Of a DNA stretch of 59,505 nucleotides, positions 26,901 through 35,301 are shown in pieces; position 1 is the first letter of the stretch, and every line of letters begins with the position of its first letter. The stretch covers positions 1 to 59,505 of the forward strand of contig DASZFO010000100.1 of the NCBI GenBank assembly GCA_035939775.1, in the 5' to 3' direction. The notes under the pieces are model-generated. The model saw only the letters and a list, made by a program, of their open reading frames with translations. It was not told the DNA's origin and did no database searches. The position numbers were made by a program, and so were the translations under genes. The DNA is from Pirellulales bacterium (lineage in GTDB: Bacteria > Planctomycetota > Planctomycetia > Pirellulales > DATAWG01).

Positions 26901-29308
26901 TCAATTCGCTCGACTTGCGCGTTACCGACGGTGCATCTGGCGCTGGCAGCGACCATGCCGATTGGGCCGGCGCCCGCCTGGTCAACGGCCTGCCGGCTGC
27001 CCCCAGCAACCTCGCCGCGCAGATTGCCAGCGGCAGCCAGGTGAACCTCACCTGGACGGACAACTCGTCCAACGAAAGCGCCTTCCTGATTCTTCGCGAA
27101 GACCCCAACAGCAGCACGTACAACGTGATCGGTTCGGCACCGGCCAAAGCGACCAGTTACATCGACCCGCAGCTCCTGAACGGGAAAACCTATTCGTATG
27201 AGGTGGTCGCGTCGAACACCGTGGGAAATTCCGCGGATTCCAACCTGGCGACGGTGTCCGTGCCGACCGTGCCCACCCCGCCCACCAATCTTCACCTGAC
27301 GCAGTTGACCTCGAGCACGGTCGGCCTGGCCTGGAACATTTCGCCGACGGACAACCAGACCGGGATCCGAATCTATCGCCGCGACACGACCACGAGCCTC
27401 TATTCTCTGATCGCGACCCTTCCGGCCACCGCCACTTCCTACACTGACATCGGCTTGCCCCCCGGCTCGCTCCACGACTACGACGTCAATGCGTACAATA
27501 TCGGCGGCTATTCGGGTCCGGCGTCGATCGAGGTCACGCTGCTGACCGATGCTCCGACCAATCCGGCGGCGGTTTCCGCTAGCGGCCACATCCAATTGAA
27601 TTGGACGGCGGCGAGCGGCGCGGTCACTTACAACGTCTACCGCGGCACATCCACCGGCGGCGAAAACGCCACGGCGCTGGCAACCGGAATCTCGACCAAC
27701 TCGTATTCCGACGCGAACGTCGCGATCGGCGCGACGTATTACTATCAAGTGACGGCGGTCGGCGCCGGCGGCGAAAGCGCGCGGTCGAGCGAAGTGCACG
27801 CCACGTATCTTGCCCCGGTAGCCACGATCGTCTCGCCGATCCCCAATCCCAGCGTCGTGCCGATTGGTTCGCTGCAAATCGCATTCAATGAGGCAGTATC
27901 CGGCTTCACGCGATCTTCACTGTCGCTATCGTATAGCGGCGGCTCGAACCTGCTTACTCCCTCGCAAACGCTCACAACCAGCGACAACACGACGTTCACG
28001 CTCAATAACCTTTCATCGCTCACGACGCCGGTCGGCAGTTACACGCTCACGTTCACCGCCGCTGGCTCCGGCGTAATCGATGCGGCCGGGAATATCGCGG
28101 CATCGAACGCGAGCATGACGTTCGTCATTACACATGCTCCGCCGCAGGTCACGGCCGTTTACGTCAGCGGCAGCGCCTGGCAGCAGAATTTCTTGAACTA
28201 CTTGGCCTCGAGCGGCCAGGGAGATGCCCAGTTGGGCTATCGGGTTCAGGCCGGCGCAAACCAGCTTGGCTCTCTTCCCTGGACGAATATCAACATTATT
28301 ACCGTGCAGTTCACGGAGGATGTGACGATCAATTCGGCGCAAGCCGGGCTGGCGTTAGTCGGTTCGCCCGATCTGCCTTCGCCGCCCGCCTTGAGCGCGG
28401 CTTCGTTCAGCTATTCGAGCGCCACCCGGGCCGCCACTTGGATTTATTCTTCCGCGCTGCCGCTCGATAAGTATTTGATCAGCATTCCTTCAGCCGCAGT
28501 GACCAACGGCCTGGGCGCCGCGCTCGACGGCGAATGGACCACTTCGACGAGCAGCTATCCTTCGGGTAACGGCACGGCGGGGGGCGACTTCGACTTCCGC
28601 TTCAACATTCTCCCCGGCGACGTCGATCAGAATGGCGTCGTCACCGGCGTGGACGGCGGCGATGTTCGCCAGCATTTCCTTCAATTCCCGTCCTCGCCGA
28701 GCTATGTCTCGCTTTACGACACGTCAGGCAAGGGAGCGATCACGGGATTGGATTTGCTCGCCGTGCAGAGCGCGCTGCTCACGCAGTTGCCCGCGACCGA
28801 TCCGACTCCTCCGGGGCAAGGGGGTGGCGGAGGTGATGCGCCAGCGACTAGCGGTTCCGCGGTTGCCTCTGCGGTCGCGAGGTCGCCGATGGTCGTCGCG
28901 GCACCGTCCGCGGCCGAGACGAACGCTCCGACGACGACTTTCTCGACGAGCGGACCGCCGAAAACGATTTCACTCGCGAGCGCCCCGATCACCACAAGCC
29001 CGATGGTCGCCGCAGCGACCGCGACCGTCAGGGCCGCCCCGTCGCCATCCGTCATTCCCGCCGCACAGCCCGCGAATGCCGTTGTGCACGATCTCTTGTT
29101 GGAAGGCTTTGAGGCCAAATCGGGCAACCCCGCGACGAGATTGTCGTCGATTCTAGATAGCGTGACGTCGCTCGACTCGCTGTCGCTTTCGTCGGCGGCG
29201 CATCATGGCGGCTGGTTGCTCGCCCACGACTCGCTGTTCGCGGAATTCGATTATGGCGGTCTCCTCTCCACCACAAAACGATCTCCGTCCGGCAGACGAG
29301 TGAAATGA
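23906..29308 (+). CDS. Large secreted multidomain protein with dockerin (1800 aa)
   Basis: The TTG start at 23906 is preceded by AAGGAGAG at 5 nt. The N-terminus is arginine-rich and ends in PERLEGRWML (residues 24-33), the planctomycete LExR leader motif also seen in the giant Rhs protein. Order: PQQ/WD-like beta-propeller about 40-605; FN3 about 610-700; concanavalin-like/DUF1349-like domain about 705-888; NPCBM-like domain about 892-1026 (ending GSDHADWAGARLV); three FN3 domains about 1030-1300; a bacterial Ig-like domain about 1305-1410; a type I dockerin-like pair (PGDVDQNGVVTGVDGGDV and KGAITGLDLLAVQSALL) about 1568-1632; and a low-complexity Ser/Ala/Pro tail. It is probably an exported carbohydrate-associated scaffold or adhesin. 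No catalytic residues can be named. Confidence 0.85.
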   Translation: MARTWKRGSRRHRSSRSKSRRLAPERLEGRWMLSATNILTYLNDLAGTGANTNETALTPADVNASQFGKLFSSSVDGQVFAQPLFMANVNITTGANQGVHNVVFVATAHDSLYAFDAGNGAVLWHTSFINNTNAGVLDVNPNINASTVVTSVPSADVNSTDINPEVGVIATPVIDPSTGTIYLTAKTKDVVNGNTSAPDYVYQLYAIDIENGRLQTSMGGGVMQFADTVYSGGNYTNTTSISVAATTPSAIGQSGGVIKFNTLRAMDRTGLTLYSGQIYIGFASHGDNNPYHGWVVAFNANNLQLNGVFCTTPGDQEGGIWQSGGRIEIGSSGALYFETGNGGFAGVTLNGTNPTPALNSNGFPVDGDYGDAVVKLVVDPTTTPASPGQNGWGLKVSDYFAPSNQQTLDNNDTDMASSGLVILPNSLGDAAHPHLLLARGKSGVIYLIDRDNMGKYNSSTDLVVQEFTDAGGFWSSPTLFLTNAGGTTANFYGTYYGGALQQWSISNAAFSTSVVHTGPDTYNFPGATGFISANGTSNGIVWEVEKNSGQLRAYSAANVSTELYTSNQNSARDSISGNGVIKFSVPIVDNGEVFVGTGNALVVFGELTAVTQAPAAPTNLAASALSASQVQLTWTRNSTNESGFDVERSTDGVNFAQVGLGDAGATAFIDSNGLQPDTKYYYRIRAINKIGNSAYSNITSTTTLFGIVGLWADSDVGAPGATGGASFANNTYTVSGSGNDIFNASDNFHYIYQPLNGDGTIIAQILTQANTSGGAKAGVMIRATLNGNSAFADVVTTPADGVLFQDRTTTGAAAATVGSISGSAPEWVMLVRSGNVITGYASANGQSFTQLGSTTISMASSVFVGLAVTSNNDGALSTATFNNVLVAPPQTYASDLSWTSATDGGSLSVQKDKSQNGNSIMLGGIAYAKGLGVRANSDVVYALNGQYTNFISDIGIDAEVGNSGAADFQVYGDGHLLYDSGTLTGGGTIGHIVVNVANVNSLDLRVTDGASGAGSDHADWAGARLVNGLPAAPSNLAAQIASGSQVNLTWTDNSSNESAFLILREDPNSSTYNVIGSAPAKATSYIDPQLLNGKTYSYEVVASNTVGNSADSNLATVSVPTVPTPPTNLHLTQLTSSTVGLAWNISPTDNQTGIRIYRRDTTTSLYSLIATLPATATSYTDIGLPPGSLHDYDVNAYNIGGYSGPASIEVTLLTDAPTNPAAVSASGHIQLNWTAASGAVTYNVYRGTSTGGENATALATGISTNSYSDANVAIGATYYYQVTAVGAGGESARSSEVHATYLAPVATIVSPIPNPSVVPIGSLQIAFNEAVSGFTRSSLSLSYSGGSNLLTPSQTLTTSDNTTFTLNNLSSLTTPVGSYTLTFTAAGSGVIDAAGNIAASNASMTFVITHAPPQVTAVYVSGSAWQQNFLNYLASSGQGDAQLGYRVQAGANQLGSLPWTNINIITVQFTEDVTINSAQAGLALVGSPDLPSPPALSAASFSYSSATRAATWIYSSALPLDKYLISIPSAAVTNGLGAALDGEWTTSTSSYPSGNGTAGGDFDFRFNILPGDVDQNGVVTGVDGGDVRQHFLQFPSSPSYVSLYDTSGKGAITGLDLLAVQSALLTQLPATDPTPPGQGGGGGDAPATSGSAVASAVARSPMVVAAPSAAETNAPTTTFSTSGPPKTISLASAPITTSPMVAAATATVRAAPSPSVIPAAQPANAVVHDLLLEGFEAKSGNPATRLSSILDSVTSLDSLSLSSAAHHGGWLLAHDSLFAEFDYGGLLSTTKRSPSGRRVK

Positions 29309-29312
29309 CTTC

Positions 29313-29430
29313 GAGCCTATCCGAATGCCGCCGGGGACTGTCCCCCTTTTGCGCGGGCACCATCGCAGCGATGGTCGGCGGAGCAAAACGGGGACTGTCC
29401 CCTTTGCCCAGGCGGTTTTTGGATAGGCTC
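29313..29430. repeat. GGGGACTGTCCCC palindromic element, copy 5
   Basis: GAGCCTATCCGAATGCCGCC on the left pairs with GGCGGTTTTTGGATAGGCTC on the right, with two GGGGACTGTCCCC motifs and a central ACCATCGCAGCGATGGT palindrome. It starts 4 bp after the stop of the upstream gene. Confidence 0.92.
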
Positions 29431-29488
29431 TTCGCGCGGACGAGACGAGATTTAATGGTTTCAGAATTCCCTCCGGTGTAAAGACCAC

Positions 29489-32400
29489 GTGAGTCAACCC
29501 ATTTCTCGAGCGAGCCGGTCTCCGTGTTTCCAGCGGCGAGGTCGCGCGCTTGGGTGGCCGCGCAGTCGCTCTCTTCAAGCGGCCGTGGTTCGGCTGGTTC
29601 TCAGCGCCGCGGCAGTTCTCGCACTGGGCCGGATCGGCGCCGCCGCCGATATCGTCTGGTCGGTCTCCAGCGGCAATTGGAATACGCCGGCGAATTGGAC
29701 CGGCGGTCATCTGCCCGGCCCAGCAGACAATTCGTATATCGGGAACGGCGAGGCCGCGAACATCACCGGCAATCTTGCTAATCCGACGGTTACGGCGATC
29801 TACGTCGGCGGCACGACGGATCAAGGGGGGCCCGTCGGCGGCAATGGCACTCTTAACATGAGTGCCGGGAGCATTGCCGCTTCGAATTGGTTTATCGTCG
29901 GCGATCTGGCAGGCACGACGGGCACGTTCAATCTCTCCGGCGGTTCGGTCAATGTCACCAGCGGCGATGTTTTCGACGTCGGCGACTATGGGACAGGCGT
30001 TTTCAATTTGAGTGGGACCGGCAGCGTGAGCGTCGCGGGGGGCACGTTGGTCGTCGGTCGCTGGGGAGACGGCACGGCCGCCGCCAGCGGAGCGGTCTCG
30101 CAAACCGGCGCCGCAACCAGTGTGGTGGCCAACGAAATGGATATTGGAGCGGTCGGGCGTCAAGGAACCAGCTTGCAGACACAGGCCGTCTACACGCAGA
30201 ACAACGGCAAAGTCGCGACCAACAACGGTTTCCATGTCGGCCCGATCGCGAACTCGAACGGTTTGTACACCATCCGCAACGGCAGCCTCACGGTCGGCGC
30301 TCAAATGGACGTCGGACTCGGCGGGACCGGCGCTTTCGTGCAACAGGGCGGCGCCGTGACCGTGACGGGAAACGGCAACACTTGGCTATATATCGGCACC
30401 AATGCCGGCTCGCACGGCTCGTACACGATTTCGGGAGGCTCGCTCAACGTCAACAATCGAATGATCGTCGGCGAGGACGGATTCGGCACGGTGACGCAAA
30501 CCGGCGCGACGACATCCGTGAACATCGGTCAAGACATCAGTGTCGGCGACCATCTTGGCAGCAGCACGGCGGCCACCCCCGACGCTTATAACATCGGCGC
30601 GGGAACGATCACCACCGGCAACGGTTTCCTTTTGGGATGGAGCGGTTACGGCACGGTCAATCAGACGGGCGGCGCCGTGACCGCCAACGGCAACGGCATT
30701 CAGTTCGGCGGCAACAACGGAACCGGCCAAGGAATCTACAATTTGTCCGGCGGGACATTGACCGTTTCGCAGGTCTTCCAGGGTGCCGCCGGAGTCGCTG
30801 CGCATCAGTTCAATTTCACCGGCGGCACGCTGCAAATCGGCGAGTACAATTTCGGCGACTTGATTCAATCGGCCACGTCCAATCCGAGCGTGCTCGATGT
30901 GACTCAGAACGACACGCTGCTCGCCGGGCGCTACATCCTGTCGTCCGGCGCCGCGCTCGTCGACAACGGCCACACGCTCGATATCGCCGGTGATGCCCAT
31001 GTTGGCGACACCGGCGGCACGGCCAACATGACTCAAAACAGCGGCACGGTCACGATCGATAACGGCTCGTGGCTTTATCTGGGCATGACTGCCGGGTCCA
31101 ATGGCACGTATAACCTCGCCGGCGGAACGCTCCTTCCCTCCGCCCGCGAAATCGTCGGCAACGACGGACTGGCGACCTTCAACCAATCGGGCGGCAGCAA
31201 CGTCGTGCCGATGGATATCAGCGTTGCCGACCACATCGGCAACTCCACCGCCGCCCAGCCGGACACCTACAATCTCTCCGGTGGAACGCTCTCGACCAGC
31301 GGCACCGGCATTCAATCGGGATTACTGGTCGGATGGAATGGCTATGGATTATTCAATCAGACCGGCGGCACGGCGTCGTTCGGCGGCAACGGCATTCAGC
31401 TTTCTGGCAACGGTGGCTTCGGCACTTACGCGCTCAGCGGAGGCACGGTGTCCACCTCGCAAATCTTCGTGAACGGCGGTCAGACGAACAACGCCGGCGG
31501 CGGCGGATTCTTCTTGTTCAACGGCGGCACCCTCATGCCCACCGGCAGCTCGACCACGTTCCTGCAAACTCTCACTGGGGCCAAAGTGCAGGCCGGCGGG
31601 GCAATCATCGATACCAGCGGATTCAACATCACGGTGGCGCAACCACTGGTCCACGATGTCGCCCTCGGCCCGTCGCTCGACGGCGGCCTGACCAAGGCGG
31701 GCGCAGGCACGCTCACCCTCACTGGCGGCAATCTTTATACCGGCCCCACCAAGATCACTGCCGGCACTCTGCAGGTCCTTCCTGGCGCGGCGTCCCAGCC
31801 CGGCCTGTTCGAGGGCCGCGTCAATGGTGCTTTCAACACGTACACGCTCAATCCGCAAACGTCGATCCAAACGACCACCCGCTATGCGAACATCGCCGAC
31901 AACAGCAACGGCAACACCTATCCGGCCACCGCAGGCGCCTGGCAGGACAATACCACGTTCGCTTACACCGGCTACCTCAAAAACAACAGCAACGGAAATG
32001 TTACCTGGACGTTCGCCGAGAATTTCGACGACAACGTGCTGTTGCAGATCGATGGCAATGTCGTGCTGAACGACAACCAGCCGACCGTCCCAACTCTGGC
32101 GAACTACACGCTCACTCCCGGTCTCCATACGTTCGAGCTGCGGCTCGGACAAGTTGGCGGTGCCGTTGGCCCGTCGAACCAAGGCTGGTTTAACAATGGG
32201 CTTGGCCTCGGCGTCGATACGCAAGGGCGCGGGCAGCAGGTTGCGGCCAACTATGTCGCCTTAACTGATCCGGGCAACGGTTCGCTGCTCGTCACCAGTG
32301 TACCGGTCTTGCCACCCACCACGCCCGTCGTCATGTCGAGCAACTCGACGCTCGATATTACCGGCGCGAGCATGACGATTGGCTCGCTCGCCGACGCCCC

Positions 32401-34534
32401 GGGGAGCCCGACCGGGCATCAGGTGCTGTTGGGCAATGCCACGCTCACCACGGGCAACGACAATACGAACACGACTTTTTCGGGCGTCATTTCCGGAACC
32501 GGCGGCGCCCTGACGAAGATCGGCGCCGGCATTTTCACTCTCGCCGGCGCGAACGCGTACACTGGCCCGACCGCGGTTAGTAACGGCACGCTCCGCATCG
32601 CCGGCTCGCTCGCCGGAGGCGCCGTGACTATCGGCGATCAATCGGCTGGCCACGCCGCGACGCTGACGGGCACCGGCACAATCAACGGCGCGGTCACGGT
32701 CAACGGCCCTGGCGCCGCCGGCACGGGGGGCACGATTGCCGGCGCAACCGGCGCAACGCTCCATTTGGCAGGCGGACTGGCGCTCGCGGGCGGCTCGATC
32801 TCGACCTTCACGCTCGCCGCCCCCAACGGATCGAGTGATGTTACCCAAGCGATGGTCAACATCACCGGCGGTAGCTTGACCGGCCCGGCGAGCGGCCTCC
32901 ACACGATCAATCTCTCCGGATCTCCGCAACCGGGCACGTACGATCTGTACGCGTTCACCGGCACGGCGCCATCGCTCGCCGGCTTCACCCTCGGCGCGCA
33001 GCCCGCGGGTTTCCGTTACTCACTCAGCCTGCTGAGCAATCAACTCGACCTGATTGCCTCCGAATCTTCCGCTTGGAATTTCGCCGGCAACGGCAATTAC
33101 GGCGACAACTCGAAATGGGACCAAAGTATTCTTCCCAATGCGGCGGGCCAAACCGCCGCTTTCGGCAACGGAACGACGAACAATATCGGCAGTCCTCCCG
33201 TGGTGGCGGCGAACGTCACGATCGACGGCAACTACACCGTTGGCGCCCTGGAGTTCAACAACAATCAGGCGACGACGTTCGACCTCAGCTATGGCGGCGC
33301 CGCCACCGGCTTGACGCTGAATGGCAGCGGCTTCGGCGCGACGGTCACGGTTAGCAATTCCAACAACAATCCGACGATCTACACGAATCTCACGCTCGCC
33401 GATAGCACGACATTCAACATCGCCGCCAGCAGCAGCCTGACGCTGACTATCGGCGGCGCCGGCGTCGCGCTGACTGAGATCGGCGGAAGCCACACTCTGA
33501 CGAAAACGGGCGCCGGCACGCTCATCCTCGACCGCACGAGTTCCTACTCGGGATCCACGACGGTCAACGCCGGCGTGCTCACCGTCACCGCGACCGGTGC
33601 GCTGGGCGGCGGTCCGCTGATCGTCAATGGCGCCAGCGTCTCGTCGGTAGTGAATCTGAACAACAATCAAACGCTGGCCAGCCTGGCAGGCGCCGTGTCG
33701 GGTGGCGGCTCGGCGAGAGTGAATGTCGCGTCAGGCACGACCCTTGGGATCAACGAACCGCCCGGAAGTGTCAGCTACGGCGGATTACTCGCCCTGGCGT
33801 CGGGCGGCGCACCCGGCGCCGGGGCCGCGCTGGCGAAGTCCGGCAGCGGCGCTGAGATTCTCACCGCCGCGCCGGTGCTCGGCAACAACACAACCCTGAA
33901 CGTCAGCGGCGGAACGCTCAAGCTCAACGTCAGTTCTGGTTCGGCCAGCGTCGGAACCGGCGTAACGGCCAACATCACCGGCAGCGGTGTCTTGGAATTG
34001 GCTGGTTCGGTCTCGGCCTTGGGCACGGCGACACCGCCCAATCGGGTCGCAATCACCAACAACAGCAACGCCGCGGCCGGCCTGTTGATCTCCGCCGGCA
34101 ATCAGCAAGTCGGCGGCATCGGCGGCGCGGGCAACACGCAGGTCAGCGCGGGCAGCGATCTCACGGCCGACCACATCATTCAGAATTCGCTGATCATCGG
34201 CGGCACGGCCGGATCCCCGGCCCTCGTGACGATTGACGCGTCAGACTCCGGCGGCAATCCGCTGGCCGAGTCGAATGGCTTCGCGCTCGCCAGCTCGATT
34301 GAACCCAGCGATCCGTTCGCTGTTGGATCGCTTACTTCCTCGAACTTGGTGGTCAGCGACGGATCAACATTGGGCGATTCGGCACTGCTCGGCAGGACTC
34401 CCGGCGGCGGCACTCTCGGCGGCAACACCGCGGTCCCCGAAACCACGACGCTGCTGCTGATGTTGATCGGCCTATCGTGTGTGCTTGGCCGGAGGATCGC
34501 CCAAAGACGCCATGCCGGCCGCGACGGGATCTAA
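29489..34534 (+). CDS. Beta-strand-repeat surface protein with PEP-CTERM anchor (1681 aa)
   Basis: The start is GTG at 29489; no strong Shine-Dalgarno is visible. A signal peptide spans about residues 28-53 (basic stretch, VLSAAAVLALGRIGAAA). Residues about 60-760 consist of repeated short glycine-rich beta strands (NLSGGTLTVS, QTGGAVTANGNG). A PA14/GLEYA-like domain lies at about 771-913. Autotransporter-associated beta-strand repeats (GVISGTGGALTKIGAGIFTL) fill about 985-1620. The C-terminus has VPETTTLLLMLIGL followed by a basic tail, a PEP-CTERM sorting signal processed by exosortase in other bacteria. It is probably a cell-surface adhesin or matrix protein. No exosortase gene is in the window. 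Confidence 0.88.
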   Translation: MSQPISRASRSPCFQRRGRALGWPRSRSLQAAVVRLVLSAAAVLALGRIGAAADIVWSVSSGNWNTPANWTGGHLPGPADNSYIGNGEAANITGNLANPTVTAIYVGGTTDQGGPVGGNGTLNMSAGSIAASNWFIVGDLAGTTGTFNLSGGSVNVTSGDVFDVGDYGTGVFNLSGTGSVSVAGGTLVVGRWGDGTAAASGAVSQTGAATSVVANEMDIGAVGRQGTSLQTQAVYTQNNGKVATNNGFHVGPIANSNGLYTIRNGSLTVGAQMDVGLGGTGAFVQQGGAVTVTGNGNTWLYIGTNAGSHGSYTISGGSLNVNNRMIVGEDGFGTVTQTGATTSVNIGQDISVGDHLGSSTAATPDAYNIGAGTITTGNGFLLGWSGYGTVNQTGGAVTANGNGIQFGGNNGTGQGIYNLSGGTLTVSQVFQGAAGVAAHQFNFTGGTLQIGEYNFGDLIQSATSNPSVLDVTQNDTLLAGRYILSSGAALVDNGHTLDIAGDAHVGDTGGTANMTQNSGTVTIDNGSWLYLGMTAGSNGTYNLAGGTLLPSAREIVGNDGLATFNQSGGSNVVPMDISVADHIGNSTAAQPDTYNLSGGTLSTSGTGIQSGLLVGWNGYGLFNQTGGTASFGGNGIQLSGNGGFGTYALSGGTVSTSQIFVNGGQTNNAGGGGFFLFNGGTLMPTGSSTTFLQTLTGAKVQAGGAIIDTSGFNITVAQPLVHDVALGPSLDGGLTKAGAGTLTLTGGNLYTGPTKITAGTLQVLPGAASQPGLFEGRVNGAFNTYTLNPQTSIQTTTRYANIADNSNGNTYPATAGAWQDNTTFAYTGYLKNNSNGNVTWTFAENFDDNVLLQIDGNVVLNDNQPTVPTLANYTLTPGLHTFELRLGQVGGAVGPSNQGWFNNGLGLGVDTQGRGQQVAANYVALTDPGNGSLLVTSVPVLPPTTPVVMSSNSTLDITGASMTIGSLADAPGSPTGHQVLLGNATLTTGNDNTNTTFSGVISGTGGALTKIGAGIFTLAGANAYTGPTAVSNGTLRIAGSLAGGAVTIGDQSAGHAATLTGTGTINGAVTVNGPGAAGTGGTIAGATGATLHLAGGLALAGGSISTFTLAAPNGSSDVTQAMVNITGGSLTGPASGLHTINLSGSPQPGTYDLYAFTGTAPSLAGFTLGAQPAGFRYSLSLLSNQLDLIASESSAWNFAGNGNYGDNSKWDQSILPNAAGQTAAFGNGTTNNIGSPPVVAANVTIDGNYTVGALEFNNNQATTFDLSYGGAATGLTLNGSGFGATVTVSNSNNNPTIYTNLTLADSTTFNIAASSSLTLTIGGAGVALTEIGGSHTLTKTGAGTLILDRTSSYSGSTTVNAGVLTVTATGALGGGPLIVNGASVSSVVNLNNNQTLASLAGAVSGGGSARVNVASGTTLGINEPPGSVSYGGLLALASGGAPGAGAALAKSGSGAEILTAAPVLGNNTTLNVSGGTLKLNVSSGSASVGTGVTANITGSGVLELAGSVSALGTATPPNRVAITNNSNAAAGLLISAGNQQVGGIGGAGNTQVSAGSDLTADHIIQNSLIIGGTAGSPALVTIDASDSGGNPLAESNGFALASSIEPSDPFAVGSLTSSNLVVSDGSTLGDSALLGRTPGGGTLGGNTAVPETTTLLLMLIGLSCVLGRRIAQRRHAGRDGI

Positions 34535-34849
34535 CGCCTTTTCAGTTTGCGGACACCCGCGCGGTATCGCAGCCGTTCCAGGATGCATCACGGCTGGACA
34601 ATTGAGAGTTTGATTGCTGGCGAGGATGGCCTAGGCTTTAAGAGCCTATCCGAGAACCGCCGGGGACTGTCCACCATTTGCGCAGTCCTCGGAGCAAAAC
34701 GGGGACTGTCCCCTTTGCCCAGGCGGTTCTCGGATAGGCTCCAATTGGCAAAGCCTGTTGCCTAGCCAATGGGATTCCACGTAACAACCCGGAGGCGTGC
34801 TGGGCAAATTGTCTAGGGTGTCCCGTCGCGAAAACGAAAGGTCCGCAAG
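34535..34849. other. Intergenic region with palindromic element
   Basis: About 315 bp. The centre is element copy 6 (34641-34742). The rest shows no gene. GAAAGG near 34836 is a weak ribosome binding site for the next frame. Confidence 0.5.
34641..34742. repeat. GGGGACTGTCC palindromic element, copy 6
   Basis: GAGCCTATCCGAGAACCGCC pairs with GGCGGTTCTCGGATAGGCTC. Inside are GGGGACTGTCC, a shortened centre and a second GGGGACTGTCCCC. Confidence 0.92.
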
Positions 34850-35107
34850 ATGACTATCGACGAATTGAGGAGAGAGATAGTGTCGTATCGCAAAGCTCTC
34901 ACCGAAAAGGGCAAGGCAGGTCACATGGTGAGATTCACATCGACCGGTCCTGTTGGCATGCCCCTAATCGACAAACTTGTAGAAGTCATGGAGATGCAGC
35001 AGCGACAAATCGACGATCTTCGAGCAAAGATCAATCCAAGAGGCGAAACGGATGGCGCCGACGGCAATAAAGGTCGTCCCATGTCAACAATTGGCGCCGC
35101 CTACTGA
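34850..35107 (+). CDS. Small hypothetical protein (85 aa)
   Basis: The ATG at 34850 has GAAAGG about 8 nt upstream. The protein is hydrophilic and largely helical (MTIDELRREIVSYRKAL, LVEVMEMQQRQIDDLRAK) and may form a short coiled coil. I recognise no family. Codon use and helix periodicity suggest it is real, but there is no paralog in the window to confirm it. It is convergent with the ThuA/propeller gene. Confidence 0.5.
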   Translation: MTIDELRREIVSYRKALTEKGKAGHMVRFTSTGPVGMPLIDKLVEVMEMQQRQIDDLRAKINPRGETDGADGNKGRPMSTIGAAY

Positions 35108-35301
35108 ATTCCGCCCCGATCATCGTCCGCTATTCTCGCACAGCGTTTTTGCCAGCCTCGGGGATAGGCTCTATCGCCGGGGCCATCGCGCCAGCTCCCG
35201 TCGCGGCTACGCGGCCGCGCGCGGCAGCCGACAGCGGCGGAGGAGGTGGTTATGGGGGTACGGCCAGCCGGACGAATGAACGCGGCTCGCTGCCATCCGC
35301 G

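Noticed and set aside
26270-27877. 535-codon minus-strand frame opposite the 1800-aa protein
   Set aside because: It is antisense to FN3/NPCBM coding sequence and shows no recognisable domain; it is a shadow of GC-rich codon use.
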